Source: Kitasatospora sp. MAP5-34 (GTDB lineage: Bacteria; Actinomycetota; Actinomycetes; Streptomycetales; Streptomycetaceae). From it: a stretch of DNA of 64,000 nt. Where the stretch lies: positions 1 through 64,000 of the forward strand of contig NZ_JARXZC010000005.1 of assembly GCF_029894335.1 (NCBI RefSeq), given 5' to 3'. Under the pieces are notes generated by a model. It worked only from the letters and a program-made list of their open reading frames with translations. It had not been told where the DNA came from and did no database searches. Within the stretch, counting starts at the first letter, position 1; each line of letters starts with the position of its first letter. Shown in pieces: positions 1-8,570 of the stretch. Both the position numbers and the translations under genes were made by a program.

Positions 1-117
1 CTGCGGCCGGAGCGGATCGGCGTGGTGCTGTCCGAGGAGTTCCAGCTGCACCCCGAGCAGTCCACCGACGCCATCGTCATCCACCACCCCGAAGCGAAGT
101 ACTTCAACGCCAGGTAA
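1..117 (+). CDS. metH: Cobalamin-dependent methionine synthase, C-terminal end (partial)
   Basis: Only the last 38 codons are present, in frame 1, ending at TAA 115-117. The C-terminal residues include a PEQSTDAIVIHHPEAKYF stretch that I recognise as the end of the S-adenosylmethionine-binding reactivation domain of MetH. That enzyme methylates homocysteine using methyltetrahydrofolate and B12 in the cytoplasm. The gene starts upstream of the window, so its riboswitch or promoter cannot be judged. The identification rests on a short tail and is likely rather than certain. Confidence 0.75.
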   Translation: MRPERIGVVLSEEFQLHPEQSTDAIVIHHPEAKYFNAR

Positions 118-179
118 CCGGAGCGCCGCGCCGCGTTCGTCTCATTCGGACGGACTGGGCGTATTCTGGATGATCCCTA

Positions 180-213
180 ACGGGCCGGTCCGCTGACCAG
201 CGGGTCGGCCCGT
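180..213 (+). terminator. Hairpin after metH
   Basis: Two 15-base arms (180-194 and 199-213) pair almost perfectly around a GACC loop, 63 bases after the metH stop. There is no T tract, as is common in streptomycetes. It could also be a leader structure of the downstream HAD gene. Confidence 0.55.
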
Positions 214-253
214 GCCATCCCGGGGTGCGCTCGAACGGGAAGGACCCACCAGT

Positions 254-958
254 ATGACCACCATCTCGACTCCCTCCGGCAGCCTCGACCGTTCCGGGGG
301 CGACGGCCTGCAGGCGGTGCTGCTCGACATGGACGGCACGCTGGTCGACACCGAGAACTTCTGGTGGCAGGCGGAGGTGACGCTCTTCGCCGAACTGGGC
401 CACCAACTCACCGAGGCCGACCGCACCCATGTGGTCGGCGGCCCGATGAGCCGGGTCCTGGACTACCTGATCGCCACCACCGGGGTCACCCTCAGCCCGG
501 CCGAGCTGACCGTCCTGATCAACCAGCGCTTCGTCGACCTACTGGCGGGCGGCGTGCCGCTGATGCCCGGTGCCGAGCGGCTGCTCAACACCCTCAACGC
601 GCACGGCATCCCGGCGGCCCTGGTCTCGGCCTCGCACCGGCACATCATCGAGATCGTGCTGCAGAGCCTCGGCGCCCACCACTTCGCCTTCACGGTGGCC
701 GGCGACGAGGTGCCCCGGACCAAGCCGCACCCGGACCCGTACCTGTACGCCGCCGCCCGGCTGGGCGCCGAGCCGGGCCGCTGCGTGGTGGTCGAGGACG
801 CCCCGACCGGGGTGCTCGCCGCCGAGGCGGCCGGCTGCCCGGTCATCGTGGTGCCCTCCGTCGCCGCGATCGAGCCGGGCCCGGGACGCACCGTGCTGGC
901 CTCGCTGGAGCAACTGGATCTCGACCTGCTGCACGCGGTGGTCGCCGCCCACGTGTGA
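254..958 (+). CDS. HAD-superfamily hydrolase (phosphoglycolate phosphatase / beta-phosphoglucomutase-like)
   Basis: A 234-residue cytoplasmic phosphatase-like protein. HAD motif I is DMDGTLVDT, with nucleophile Asp25 and Asp27. Motif II is the Ser of LVSASH, motif III the Lys of TKPHPDPY, and motif IV the acidic VVEDAPTG. The cap insertion between motifs I and II is that of subfamily I. The ATG at 254 is preceded by GGGAAGGA about 10 bases upstream, so it is preferred to the in-frame ATG at 212, which lacks a ribosome site and lies in the hairpin. It follows metH in the same direction. The substrate cannot be told from sequence; sugar phosphates or phosphoglycolate are usual for the family. 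Confidence 0.85.
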   Translation: MTTISTPSGSLDRSGGDGLQAVLLDMDGTLVDTENFWWQAEVTLFAELGHQLTEADRTHVVGGPMSRVLDYLIATTGVTLSPAELTVLINQRFVDLLAGGVPLMPGAERLLNTLNAHGIPAALVSASHRHIIEIVLQSLGAHHFAFTVAGDEVPRTKPHPDPYLYAAARLGAEPGRCVVVEDAPTGVLAAEAAGCPVIVVPSVAAIEPGPGRTVLASLEQLDLDLLHAVVAAHV

Positions 959-1327
959 GATTGGTCTCCTTCTCCCGGGTCGCCGAATCCGTACTGCGGC
1001 CTGACGACCACGGGTTGTGCATGGCATAGGGGAGAAATAGGGCATCGGCTGACAAGTCGTCGACCAGGTCGGCCCGACGGCTCGTCAGGCTCTCCCGACG
1101 GGTACGAATGGATGATTTTCGTCCGTGTCCGATGTGGCACGCTACATCCGATCAGTCCCCCACGGCTGCATTCGGCCCCTCGCACCGCCGCTCACCGCAG
1201 GGTGATTCCTCCGGTGCGCCCCGGCGATGCGGTCGTACGGACCCCGCAGGCGCCCGCCGTACCCCGGCGGCGTCTCGGCAGCCACCGGCCCCACCGCCGG
1301 CCCGCATGGAGAAGGAACGTATTCCGC
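959..1327. other. 369-bp intergenic region
   Basis: This gap lies between the HAD gene and the solute-binding lipoprotein. I see no open frame with a ribosome site, no strong hairpin and no convincing -35/-10 pair. It presumably holds the promoter of the lipoprotein gene. Confidence 0.5.
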
Positions 1328-2941
1328 ATGACTTCAGCCAAGAGACTGGCCGTCCTCGGATGTGCCGCCATGGTCGCCAGCACGGCAGCGGGCTGCGCCT
1401 CCGCCACCAAGGCCGTCACCGGCGGTGGCTCCAGCAGCGCGATCACCATGGGAACGGTCAACGTGACCAGCGTGCTGGATCCGGCGGGCGCGTACGACGC
1501 GGGCTCCTGGCTGATCCTCAACAACACGTTCCAGTCGCTGCTGCAGATCCCCTCGGGGGCGACCGTGCCGCAGCCGGACGCCGCGCAGTCCTGCAGCTTC
1601 ACCGGCGCCGACACGACCACGTACGACTGCACGCTGCGCAGCGGGCTGAAGTTCTCCAACGGGCACCCGCTCACCGCCGCCGACGTGGTGTTCTCGGTGC
1701 AGCGGATGCAGAAGATCAACGACCCCAGCGGCCCCGCCGCGCTGCTGTCGACCATCAAGTCGGTCGAGGCCAAGAGCGACCTCGAGGTGGTCTTCCACCT
1801 CAACACCCCGGACGCGGTGCTCCCGGCGAAGCTGGCCTCCGCCGCCGGCTCGATCGTGGACCACCAGGTCTTCCCGGCGGACAAGCTGCTCGCCAACGAC
1901 AAGCTGGTCGGCTCGGGTCCGTACAAGATCGACTCGATCGACTACATGGCGGGCGGCGGCACGGCCCGCGTCCCCGGCAAGATCTCGCTCTCCGCCAACA
2001 GCCACTACCAGGGCGACGACAAGCTGCAGAACAGCAAGTACGTCGTGCGGTACTACAACACTCCCGCAGACGTGAAGGCCGCTCTGGACAAGGGCGACAT
2101 CGACCTCGCGGACAACAACAGCCTGGATCCCGCCGTCACCACCCAGCTCAAGGACGACCAGATCGCGGGCAAGACCGACCTCAAGGTCTCCGAGGGTGAG
2201 AGCGCCGAGGTCAGCTTCGTCGTCTTCAACACCAACGACCCCGTCACCGGCAACCCGGCCGTCCGCAAGGCGGCGGCCGAGGTGGTGGACCGTCAGGTGC
2301 TCATCCGGAACGCGTTCGACCGCACCGTCCAGCCGCTCTACTCGGTCGTCCCGGCCGGGATCGCCGGTCACAACACCGCCTTCTTCGACAAGTACGGCGA
2401 GCCGGACGTCGCAAAGGCGAAGAAGACGCTGACCGACGCCAAGGTCTCCCTGCCGGTCAAGATGACGCTGACCTGGTCCCACGCGCGCGCCGGCGCGGCC
2501 GAGACGGCCGAGCTGAAGAAGCAGCTGGAGGCCAGCGGCCTGTTCCAGGTGACGGTCCAGGAGCAGACGGACAAGCAGGCCTTCCAGAAGGGCTGGGCGG
2601 ACGGCATCTACCAGGCGTACGTGGCCCGCTGGATCCCGGACTACGTCGACGCCGACGACTACATCACCCCGCTGGTGGCCGGCGGCGGCGTCTACCACAA
2701 CGGCTGGGACGACCCCCGGATCAGCCAGCAGCTGGTGCCTCAGAGCATCAAGGAGACCGACCGCACGGCCGGCGGCGCCTACGGGCAGATGCAGGACATA
2801 GTCGCGGACCAGGTGCCGCTGCTGCCGATCTACCAGAGCAAGGCGTTCTACGCCTCGCGCAGCAACATCACCGGCGTGGACTCCACCGTGGACAACTCCG
2901 GCGTCTTCCGCTTCTGGGAGATCGGCCGCCTCCAGAAGTGA
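1328..2941 (+). CDS. Family-5 extracellular solute-binding lipoprotein (peptide/nickel ABC type)
   Basis: A 537-residue lipoprotein. The signal peptide reads MTSAKRLAVLGCAAMVASTA and is followed by a lipobox ending AAGC at about residue 22. The SBP_bac_5 core includes LRSGLKFSNGHPLTAADVVFS near residue 110-130, the usual signature of peptide-binding proteins. ATG 1328 has GGAGAAGGAACG just upstream. A longer frame opens at 1112 but would bury the signal peptide. No permease or ATPase gene is adjacent, so it is an orphan binding protein that must borrow a transporter or act as a sensor. A very strong hairpin follows. The ligand is unknown; oligopeptides are the default expectation. Confidence 0.88.
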   Translation: MTSAKRLAVLGCAAMVASTAAGCASATKAVTGGGSSSAITMGTVNVTSVLDPAGAYDAGSWLILNNTFQSLLQIPSGATVPQPDAAQSCSFTGADTTTYDCTLRSGLKFSNGHPLTAADVVFSVQRMQKINDPSGPAALLSTIKSVEAKSDLEVVFHLNTPDAVLPAKLASAAGSIVDHQVFPADKLLANDKLVGSGPYKIDSIDYMAGGGTARVPGKISLSANSHYQGDDKLQNSKYVVRYYNTPADVKAALDKGDIDLADNNSLDPAVTTQLKDDQIAGKTDLKVSEGESAEVSFVVFNTNDPVTGNPAVRKAAAEVVDRQVLIRNAFDRTVQPLYSVVPAGIAGHNTAFFDKYGEPDVAKAKKTLTDAKVSLPVKMTLTWSHARAGAAETAELKKQLEASGLFQVTVQEQTDKQAFQKGWADGIYQAYVARWIPDYVDADDYITPLVAGGGVYHNGWDDPRISQQLVPQSIKETDRTAGGAYGQMQDIVADQVPLLPIYQSKAFYASRSNITGVDSTVDNSGVFRFWEIGRLQK

Positions 2942-2945
2942 CCCG

Positions 2946-3000
2946 ACGACGGACGGCCCGCGCTCTCCCCTCGCCGGGGAGGACGCGGGCCGTCCGTCGT
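2946..3000. terminator. Strong bidirectional terminator hairpin
   Basis: Two 25-base arms (2946-2970 and 2976-3000) with two mismatches close on a TCGCC loop. It sits between the convergent lipoprotein and response-regulator genes and can serve both. Confidence 0.85.
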
Positions 3001-3032
3001 TCGGTCATCCGTCGGGTTCTTGCCGGTCGGTC

Positions 3033-3704
3033 TTAGAGCGCCCCGGGGCGGACCAGGCCGCTCTCGTAGGCGTACACCGCGGCCTGGACGCGGTCGCGCA
3101 GCTGAAGTTTGGTCAGCACATGGCCGACGTGGGTCTTCACCGTCGTCTCGCTGACGAACAGTTCGCCGGCGATCTCCGCGTTGGAGAGGCCGCGGGCGAC
3201 CAGCTTCAGCACCTCCAGCTCGCGTTCGGTCAGCGAGGCCAGCGCCGCCGGCGGTGTCTCGTCGCCCGAGGGGAGCTTGGTGGCGTACATGTCCAGCAGG
3301 CGGCGGGTGATGCTCGGGGCCAGCATCGCGGCGCCGTCCGCGACCACCCGGATCGCCTGCACCAGCTCCTCGGCCGGGACGTCCTTGAGCAGGAAGCCAC
3401 TGGCCCCGGCCCGCAGCGCCTCGACCACGTACTCGTCCAGGTCGAAGGTGGTGAGCACCAGCACCTTGGCCGGGCCGTCCCGCCCGGGGCCGGCGATCCG
3501 GCGGGTGGCCTCGACGCCGTCCATCCGGGGCATCCGGATGTCCATCAGGACCACGTCCGGCTGCAGCGCCCGGACCTGCTCCAGCGCCTGTTGCCCGTCC
3601 CCGGCCTCGCCGACCACCACCAGGTCGTGCTCGGCCTCCAGGATCATCCGGAAACCGGTGCGCAGCAGTGGCTGGTCATCGACCAGCAGCACTCGGATCG
3701 TCAC
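3033..3704 (-). CDS. NarL/LuxR-family response regulator (orphan)
   Basis: A 223-residue regulator. The receiver domain (about 1-120) has acidic Asp9/Asp10, phosphoacceptor Asp55 (VVLMDIRMP), Thr85/86 and Lys107. The C-terminal LuxR-type helix-turn-helix (about 158-215) contains LTERELEVLKLVARGLSNAE. The GTG start (3704-3702) directly abuts the TAG stop of the RecB-like gene upstream, and its GAGGAG ribosome site lies inside that gene, so the two should be co-transcribed and translationally coupled. No histidine kinase is next to it, so the partner kinase must be elsewhere. The family binds DNA when phosphorylated; its targets are unknown. Confidence 0.92.
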   Translation of the reverse strand: MTIRVLLVDDQPLLRTGFRMILEAEHDLVVVGEAGDGQQALEQVRALQPDVVLMDIRMPRMDGVEATRRIAGPGRDGPAKVLVLTTFDLDEYVVEALRAGASGFLLKDVPAEELVQAIRVVADGAAMLAPSITRRLLDMYATKLPSGDETPPAALASLTERELEVLKLVARGLSNAEIAGELFVSETTVKTHVGHVLTKLQLRDRVQAAVYAYESGLVRPGAL

Positions 3705-4622
3705 CTACGACTCCTCGTTCGTCAGCGTCAGCACGTTGTTCGTCAGCATCTCGACGTCTACCGGGCCGGACTGGACCGGCAACGGGTACGGCGGGGGAGT
3801 GCCGCCGAACTCCGGGCAGCTCGCCTGATGGTCGCACCAGTCGCAGAGCCGGTTCCGGGTGGCGGGGAAGTCCCCGGTGGCGACGGCCTCGGAGATCGTC
3901 TCCCAGAGGGCCCGAAGCTTACGCTCGGTGGCGAGCAGGTCGGCCTCGTCGGGGTCGTAGGCGACCACGTCGCCGCCCCCGCCGAGGTAGACCAGCTGGA
4001 GCCGCTTGGGGATCACGCCCTTCCAGCGCCACACCACCAGGGCGTAGAACTTCATCTGGAACATGGCCTTGCCCTCGAAGTCCCGCCTGGGCGCCCGGCC
4101 GGTCTTGTAGTCGACCAGCCGGACGTCGCCCGTCGGCGCGACGTCGACCCGGTCGATGTACCCGCGCAGCAGCAGGCCGGGTTCCACCACCGTCTCCACG
4201 TAGAGCTCGCGCTCCACGGGGTGCAGCCGGGTCGGGTCCTCCAGCCTGAACCACTGGTCGAGCAGCTTCTCCGCGTCCGCCAGCCAGCCGGCCAGCGCGC
4301 TGCCGTCGTCGTCGGCCGGGAAGAGCCCGCCGAGCTCGGGGCGCTCGCCGAGCAGCCGCTCCCACTGCGGGCGGAGCAGGCTCAGCGCGCGCTCGGGGGT
4401 GCGCTCGGCGGCCGGGCTGTCGAAGAGCCGCTCCAGCACGGCGTGGACCACCGTGCCGCGGGTCGCCGCCGCGCTGGGCGGCTCGGGCAGCCGGTCGATC
4501 ACCCGCAGGCGGTAGAGCAACGGGCACGTCATGAAATCCCCCGCCCGCGAGGGGGACAGCCCCGTCGGCGCCGAGGCCGGCCGGGGCACGGCGATGGTCG
4601 GGCCGTTGTCGGTCTGGTGCAT
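3705..4622 (-). CDS. RecB-family PD-(D/E)XK exonuclease with iron-sulfur cysteine motif
   Basis: A 305-residue protein matching the stand-alone PD-(D/E)XK exonuclease family common in actinobacteria. It has His60 (GTVVHAVLE), Asp157, and the catalytic DYKTG motif at Asp171/Lys173. Cys33 near the N terminus and Cys260, Cys263 and Cys269 near the C terminus form the split four-cysteine pattern that carries a 4Fe-4S cluster in AddB/RecB-like nucleases. There is no helicase domain. It likely acts on DNA ends in the cytoplasm. It is the first gene of a two-gene operon with a response regulator, an unusual pairing. Confidence 0.88.
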   Translation of the reverse strand: MHQTDNGPTIAVPRPASAPTGLSPSRAGDFMTCPLLYRLRVIDRLPEPPSAAATRGTVVHAVLERLFDSPAAERTPERALSLLRPQWERLLGERPELGGLFPADDDGSALAGWLADAEKLLDQWFRLEDPTRLHPVERELYVETVVEPGLLLRGYIDRVDVAPTGDVRLVDYKTGRAPRRDFEGKAMFQMKFYALVVWRWKGVIPKRLQLVYLGGGGDVVAYDPDEADLLATERKLRALWETISEAVATGDFPATRNRLCDWCDHQASCPEFGGTPPPYPLPVQSGPVDVEMLTNNVLTLTNEES

Positions 4623-4652
4623 AGCCTGACCCTACTGGGTCAGGCTCGCTGT

Positions 4653-4733
4653 CCAGGGGCGTTGCGGGGGTGCGCGAGGTGGTACGGCGTAGGTGGGTGC
4701 CTGCCGGTTTTCGCGCAGTTCCCCGCGCCCCTT
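4653..4733. repeat. Dispersed GGGGCGCGGGG palindromic repeat, diverged copy
   Basis: Left arm CAGGGGCGTTGCGGGGGTGC and right arm CGCGCAGTTCCCCGCGCCCC face each other across about 40 bases between the divergent RecB-like and site-2 protease genes. The right arm matches the same repeat at 7129, 7897, 50298 and 61843. Confidence 0.6.
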
Positions 4734-4848
4734 CAGAGCTGGTGCGGGCGTTGAGCGGGTATGAGACCAGGAGGGCCGCACGCGGATTTCAGCTGGAGAT
4801 CACGTAGCGTGGGCGGCTCACGGGGACGGAACGAGCGAAGGGGCCACG

Positions 4849-6066
4849 GTGAGTGACACCAGGGGGCAGCAGACCTCCGAGCAACCACCTGCGGGCGGTG
4901 CGGCGACGCCCGGTGGTCCCGAGCGCCCGGAGCGGCCCGGCGGGATCCTGATGGGCCGCCCGTTCGGCGTGCCGATCTACGTCACCCCGTCCTGGTTCGT
5001 CATCGCGGCCTTGATCACCTGGATCTTCGGCGGCCAGCTCGCCGACGTCCTGCCCGAGCTGGGCGGCACCCGCTACCTGGTCTCGCTCTCGTTCGCGATC
5101 GCCTTCTACGGCTCCGTACTGGTCCACGAGCTCGCCCACACCCTGGTCGCGCTCCGCTACAAGCTCGGGGTGCGCCGGATCCAGCTGCAGTTCTTCGGCG
5201 GGGTCTCGGAGATCGACAAGGAGGCCGAGACCCCCGGCCGCGAGTTCTGGCTGGCCTTCGTCGGCCCGCTGCTCTCGCTGGTGCTCGGCGGGGTGTTCTA
5301 CCTCGCCCTGCTCGCGGTCCGGCCCGACACCGTCCCGGGCGTGCTGCTGGCCGGGCTGATGATCTCCAACCTGGTGGTCGCCGCGTTCAACCTGCTGCCG
5401 GGCCTGCCGCTGGACGGCGGACGGATGCTGCGCGCCGTCGTCTGGGGCGTCACCGGCCGCCCGATGTCCGGCACCGTCGCCGCCGCCTGGGCGGGCAAGG
5501 CGCTGGCCATCGTGGTGCTCTTCGGCCTGCCGATGCTCTCGGCGGCCCGGGGCGGTGCGAGCCGCAGCAGCACCGACAGCCTGATCGACGGAGTGCTCTC
5601 GGCCGTCCTCGCGGTGATCATCTGGAACGGCGCGACCGGCAGCGTCCGCAACGCCCGGATGCGCGAGGCGCTGCCCATGCTGAACATCCGTGAGCTGTGC
5701 CGCCGCGCGGTGCAGGTCACCGCCGACACGCCCCTCGGCGAGGCGCTGCGGCGGGCCCGGGAGGCCGAGGCGGGGGCCATGGTGGTCGTCGACGGCCGGG
5801 GCGATCCCACCGGGCTGGTCAAGGAGGCGGCGGTCACCGCCGTGCCCGAGCACCGCCGCCCGTGGGTCGCGGTCGGCGCGCTCGCCCGCGATCTCGAACC
5901 GGGCCTGCGGCTGAGCCTCGACCTGACCGGCGAGGAGCTGCTCACCGCCCTGCGCCGCGCCCCCGCGACCGAGTACCTGGTGCAGCGGCCGGACGGGTCG
6001 GTGTACGGGGTGCTGGCCCTGATGGACATCGAGCGGCGACTCAGCACGGCCGTCAACGGGCGCTGA
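4849..6066 (+). CDS. Site-2 protease family zinc metalloprotease (M50) with CBS-like C terminus
   Basis: A 405-residue integral membrane protease of the M50 class. The zinc site is HELAH (His93, Glu94, His97), and the third ligand is Asp189 in the NLLPGLPLDGGR motif. Several membrane segments span about residues 48-230. The cytosolic C-terminal half (about 265-400) has the AREAEAGAMVVVDGRGDPTG and YLVQRPDGSVYGVL elements of a CBS pair. Such proteins cut transmembrane substrates, often anti-sigma factors, but nothing here names the substrate. It starts at GTG 4849 with GAAGGGG upstream. It lies directly before the tRNA methyltransferase and the proteasome genes. Confidence 0.9.
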   Translation: MSDTRGQQTSEQPPAGGAATPGGPERPERPGGILMGRPFGVPIYVTPSWFVIAALITWIFGGQLADVLPELGGTRYLVSLSFAIAFYGSVLVHELAHTLVALRYKLGVRRIQLQFFGGVSEIDKEAETPGREFWLAFVGPLLSLVLGGVFYLALLAVRPDTVPGVLLAGLMISNLVVAAFNLLPGLPLDGGRMLRAVVWGVTGRPMSGTVAAAWAGKALAIVVLFGLPMLSAARGGASRSSTDSLIDGVLSAVLAVIIWNGATGSVRNARMREALPMLNIRELCRRAVQVTADTPLGEALRRAREAEAGAMVVVDGRGDPTGLVKEAAVTAVPEHRRPWVAVGALARDLEPGLRLSLDLTGEELLTALRRAPATEYLVQRPDGSVYGVLALMDIERRLSTAVNGR

Positions 6067-6160
6067 CCACGGCCGGCAGAGCGGCGGAACGACCGGCAGC
6101 ACGACCGGCGGAACGATCAACTGGTCGGCGGGACGTTCCGGTTCCCTTAGGATTGATCGC

Positions 6161-7108
6161 ATGTCCGAACCGACCGGTGCCACCCGCCGACGCGGGCCCT
6201 TCCAGGTCGGGGACCAGGTCCAGCTGACCGACCCCAAGGGCCGCCACTACACGTTCACTCTCGAGGCCGGGAAGGCCTTTCACACCCACAAGGGTGCCTT
6301 CCCCCACGACGAGCTGATCGGCGCTCCTGAGGGCACTGTCGTGCGCACCACGGGTAACGTCCCGTATCTCGCGCTGCGCCCCCTGCTCCCCGACTACGTC
6401 CTGTCCATGCCGCGCGGTGCTGCCGTCATCTACCCCAAGGACGCGGGGCAGATCCTGGCGATGGCCGACATCTTCGCCGGCGCCCGCGTGGTCGAGGCCG
6501 GAGTCGGCTCCGGCGCCCTGAGCACGTACCTGCTGCGCGCTGTCGGTGACACCGGCATGCTCGCCTCGTACGAGCGCCGCCAGGACTTCGCCGATATCGC
6601 CCAGGGCAATGTCGAGCGCTACTTCGGCGGCCCGCACCCGGCCTGGAAGCTCACCGTCGGTGACCTCCAGGACAACCTGGTGGAGACCGACGTCGACCGC
6701 GTCATCCTCGACATGCTCGCCCCCTGGGAGTGCCTGGACATCGCCTCCAAGGCGCTCGTCCCCGGCGGCCTGATCTGCTGCTACGTGGCGACCACCACGC
6801 AGCTGTCGCGCACCGTGGAGGCCCTGCGCGAGCACGGCACCTTCACCGAGCCGCAGTCCTGGGAGACCATGGTCCGCACCTGGCACGTCGAGGGCCTCGC
6901 CGTCCGCCCGGACCACCGCATGATCGGCCACACCGGCTTCCTGCTCACCTCCCGCCGGCTCGCGGACGGCGTCGAGCCGCCGCTGCGGCGTCGCCGCCCG
7001 GCGAAGGGCTCGTACGGCGAGGACTACGAGAACTCGCCCGAGCGCAGCCTGGCGGAGCGTGCGGCGGCTCGCGCATCGGCGCGTGAGGACGCGCCGGAGC
7101 TCGACTAG
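6161..7108 (+). CDS. trmI: tRNA (adenine-58-N1)-methyltransferase
   Basis: A 315-residue cytoplasmic SAM-dependent enzyme that makes m1A58 in the tRNA T-loop as a homotetramer. An N-terminal beta domain (about 12-80) precedes a Rossmann methyltransferase fold. The SAM motif is VVEAGVGSGALSTYLLRAVG (about 110-129), and the TrmI catalytic LDMLAPWE (Asp184) is intact. A charged tail extends past residue 285. The ATG at 6161 is preceded by TTAGGAT. In actinobacteria this gene is usually near the proteasome ATPase, as here. Confidence 0.93.
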   Translation: MSEPTGATRRRGPFQVGDQVQLTDPKGRHYTFTLEAGKAFHTHKGAFPHDELIGAPEGTVVRTTGNVPYLALRPLLPDYVLSMPRGAAVIYPKDAGQILAMADIFAGARVVEAGVGSGALSTYLLRAVGDTGMLASYERRQDFADIAQGNVERYFGGPHPAWKLTVGDLQDNLVETDVDRVILDMLAPWECLDIASKALVPGGLICCYVATTTQLSRTVEALREHGTFTEPQSWETMVRTWHVEGLAVRPDHRMIGHTGFLLTSRRLADGVEPPLRRRRPAKGSYGEDYENSPERSLAERAAARASAREDAPELD

Positions 7109-7128
7109 GCACTCGGTCAGCCACCGAA

Positions 7129-7186
7129 CAGGGGCGCGGGGGAGTGCGCGAAGCGGTAAGGCTTCGCGCAGTTCCCCGCGCCCCTC
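7129..7186. repeat. Dispersed palindromic repeat, best two-armed copy
   Basis: Arms 7130-7153 and 7162-7185 (24 bases, two mismatches) fold over an 8-base loop. The right arm reads CTTCGCGCAGTTCCCCGCGC. It lies 21 bases after the trmI stop and could terminate transcription, but its sequence identity to distant copies marks it as a repeat family. Confidence 0.75.
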
Positions 7187-7269
7187 TCAGTGCTACCCCC
7201 GTGCTTCAGCACCCGTCGTGATGTGGGAAGATGCTGCCTCACACCACCCACCGTGGAGGGGACTGCCTG

Positions 7270-7863
7270 GTGGAAGCAGCGGTTGAGACGCCCGAGGGCG
7301 CGCGGCCTCCCGCACACGCCCGTCCCGCGCTCCGGCACTGGGCCCTGGTGGCCGCCGGATGTGGCACGGTGATCGCCGGCGCACTGGCCGCGAGCCCGGC
7401 AGCGGGCAGCACCGGCCCCGCCGGGCCGTCAGGGCCGGTCGTACGGGCCGTCGGTGACACCGATGCACCCGATCCGGCCAAGATCCGACTTCCGCTCGAC
7501 TGCGGACCGTTCCCGGTCAAGCTCGCACTGCGCGTCAGCGCGAGCTTCGACGGCCGCCCGTTCACCGTGGCCGCCGCCCACTGCGCCGCCGACAACGGCA
7601 CCCCGCCCGACGGCGCGTACCTGCTGGGCGCGGGCCCCGACGGCAGGCCGGTGATCCAGGGGGTGCTGGTCCGCCCCGAGGAGGGCCTCACCGTCACCGA
7701 GATACGGCTGCGCAGCGACGGCACGATAACCGGCCGCGCCAAGGGTTACTCCACCCCCGACATCCCGCACTGCTGCCCCGACCTGACGGTCACCCTGACC
7801 TGGACCCGACACGCCGGCCAGTGGACCCGCACCGAAACCAAAACCCCCACCGCCACCACCTGA
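7270..7863 (+). CDS. Secreted or membrane-anchored protein of unknown function
   Basis: About 197 residues. The N terminus carries a basic stretch and a hydrophobic segment (LRHWALVAAGCGTVIAGALA, about 21-40) followed by Ala/Gly/Pro, suggesting a signal peptide or anchor. The rest is a compact domain with Cys in LDCGPF, AAHCAADNG and PHCCPD, which may form disulfides. GTG 7270 has GGAGGGG eight bases upstream and is preferred to the in-frame ATG at 7231, which lacks a ribosome site. I do not recognise the family. It converges on the ferredoxin gene. Confidence 0.7.
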   Translation: MEAAVETPEGARPPAHARPALRHWALVAAGCGTVIAGALAASPAAGSTGPAGPSGPVVRAVGDTDAPDPAKIRLPLDCGPFPVKLALRVSASFDGRPFTVAAAHCAADNGTPPDGAYLLGAGPDGRPVIQGVLVRPEEGLTVTEIRLRSDGTITGRAKGYSTPDIPHCCPDLTVTLTWTRHAGQWTRTETKTPTATT

Positions 7864-7896
7864 CGGGCAGCAACTCCCCAAGGTGACGGGGTTACC

Positions 7897-7936
7897 CCAG
7901 GGGCGCGAGGAACTGCGCGAAACCGGAAGGTACGGC
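7897..7936. repeat. Dispersed repeat, single-arm copy
   Basis: CAGGGGCGCGAGGAACTGCG followed by CGAAACCGGAAGGTACGG is one arm plus the AACCGGAAGG extension also seen at 50298. It sits between the convergent secreted-protein and ferredoxin genes. Confidence 0.6.
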
Positions 7937-7980
7937 GCCGCACCCTCGCACCCCGCGGAACACAAGAAGCCGACCGCAGG

Positions 7981-8286
7981 TCAGTCCGCGTCGGGCCCGA
8001 ACACCTCGACCTGGTCGCGAACCCGCCGGACGTGGATGCAGTCGCCGGGGCACTCCTTCGCGGAGTCCACCACGTCCTGAAGCAGCGTCAGCGGTACCGG
8101 CGCGGTCTCGCCCGGCTGCTGGCGCAGCTCGTCCGAGCCGGACTCCTTCACGTACGCCAGCCCGTCGATGTCCAGCTCGAAGACCTCCGGCGCGTACTGC
8201 ACACAGATGCCGTCGCCCGTGCAGAGGTCCTGGTCGATCCAGACTTCGAGCTCTTCGCCCGTCACGGTCTCGCCGGTTACCGACAT
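7981..8286 (-). CDS. Ferredoxin, probable [3Fe-4S] type
   Basis: A 101-residue cytoplasmic electron carrier. Cluster ligands are Cys22 and Cys28 (LCTGDGIC) and Cys79 in ECPGDC. The position of the second cysteine of a 4Fe-4S motif is occupied by Gly/Asp, which points to a 3Fe-4S cluster as in many actinobacterial P450 ferredoxins. Cys83 is extra. ATG 8286 follows GGCAGGGGAC. It is divergent from the proteasomal ATPase gene. No redox partner is next to it, so the acceptor is unknown. Confidence 0.88.
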   Translation of the reverse strand: MSVTGETVTGEELEVWIDQDLCTGDGICVQYAPEVFELDIDGLAYVKESGSDELRQQPGETAPVPLTLLQDVVDSAKECPGDCIHVRRVRDQVEVFGPDAD

Positions 8287-8495
8287 GTCCCCTGCCGTTT
8301 CTGTCCCAGGATGCCCCGGATTGGGGGTATTCCTGCCATTCGTACAACGATCCGACCGGTATCCACGGTCACGATCAGGTATTTACCCGACCGACAATAC
8401 AGCTGGTCCGCTTTGGGCGTTGTCCGGTGGGTATCTCCTTGGCAGAGGGGAAGCATGCGAGGGCGAAGATCGGACACGCCCGTTCCATCTTTCTG

Positions 8496-8532
8496 ATCTA
8501 GGGGTTTACAGACCCCTGGGTCCAGGTAGGGT
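8496..8532 (+). promoter_or_regulatory. Candidate arc promoter with small palindrome
   Basis: TTTACA (8505-8510) and TAGGGT (8527-8532) are separated by 16 bases. The inverted repeat AGGGGT / ACCCCT (8500-8505 and 8512-8517) overlaps the -35 element and could be an operator. This is read by eye; no start site is known. Confidence 0.4.
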
Positions 8533-8570
8533 CTGGAAGCGTCCAGCTCCCCCCGGAGGAGGTGAGGACC

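Noticed and set aside
5298..6237. Minus-strand open frames opposite the site-2 protease gene
   Set aside because: Shadow frames with no ribosome site or known motif; the plus-strand protease has a complete zinc site.
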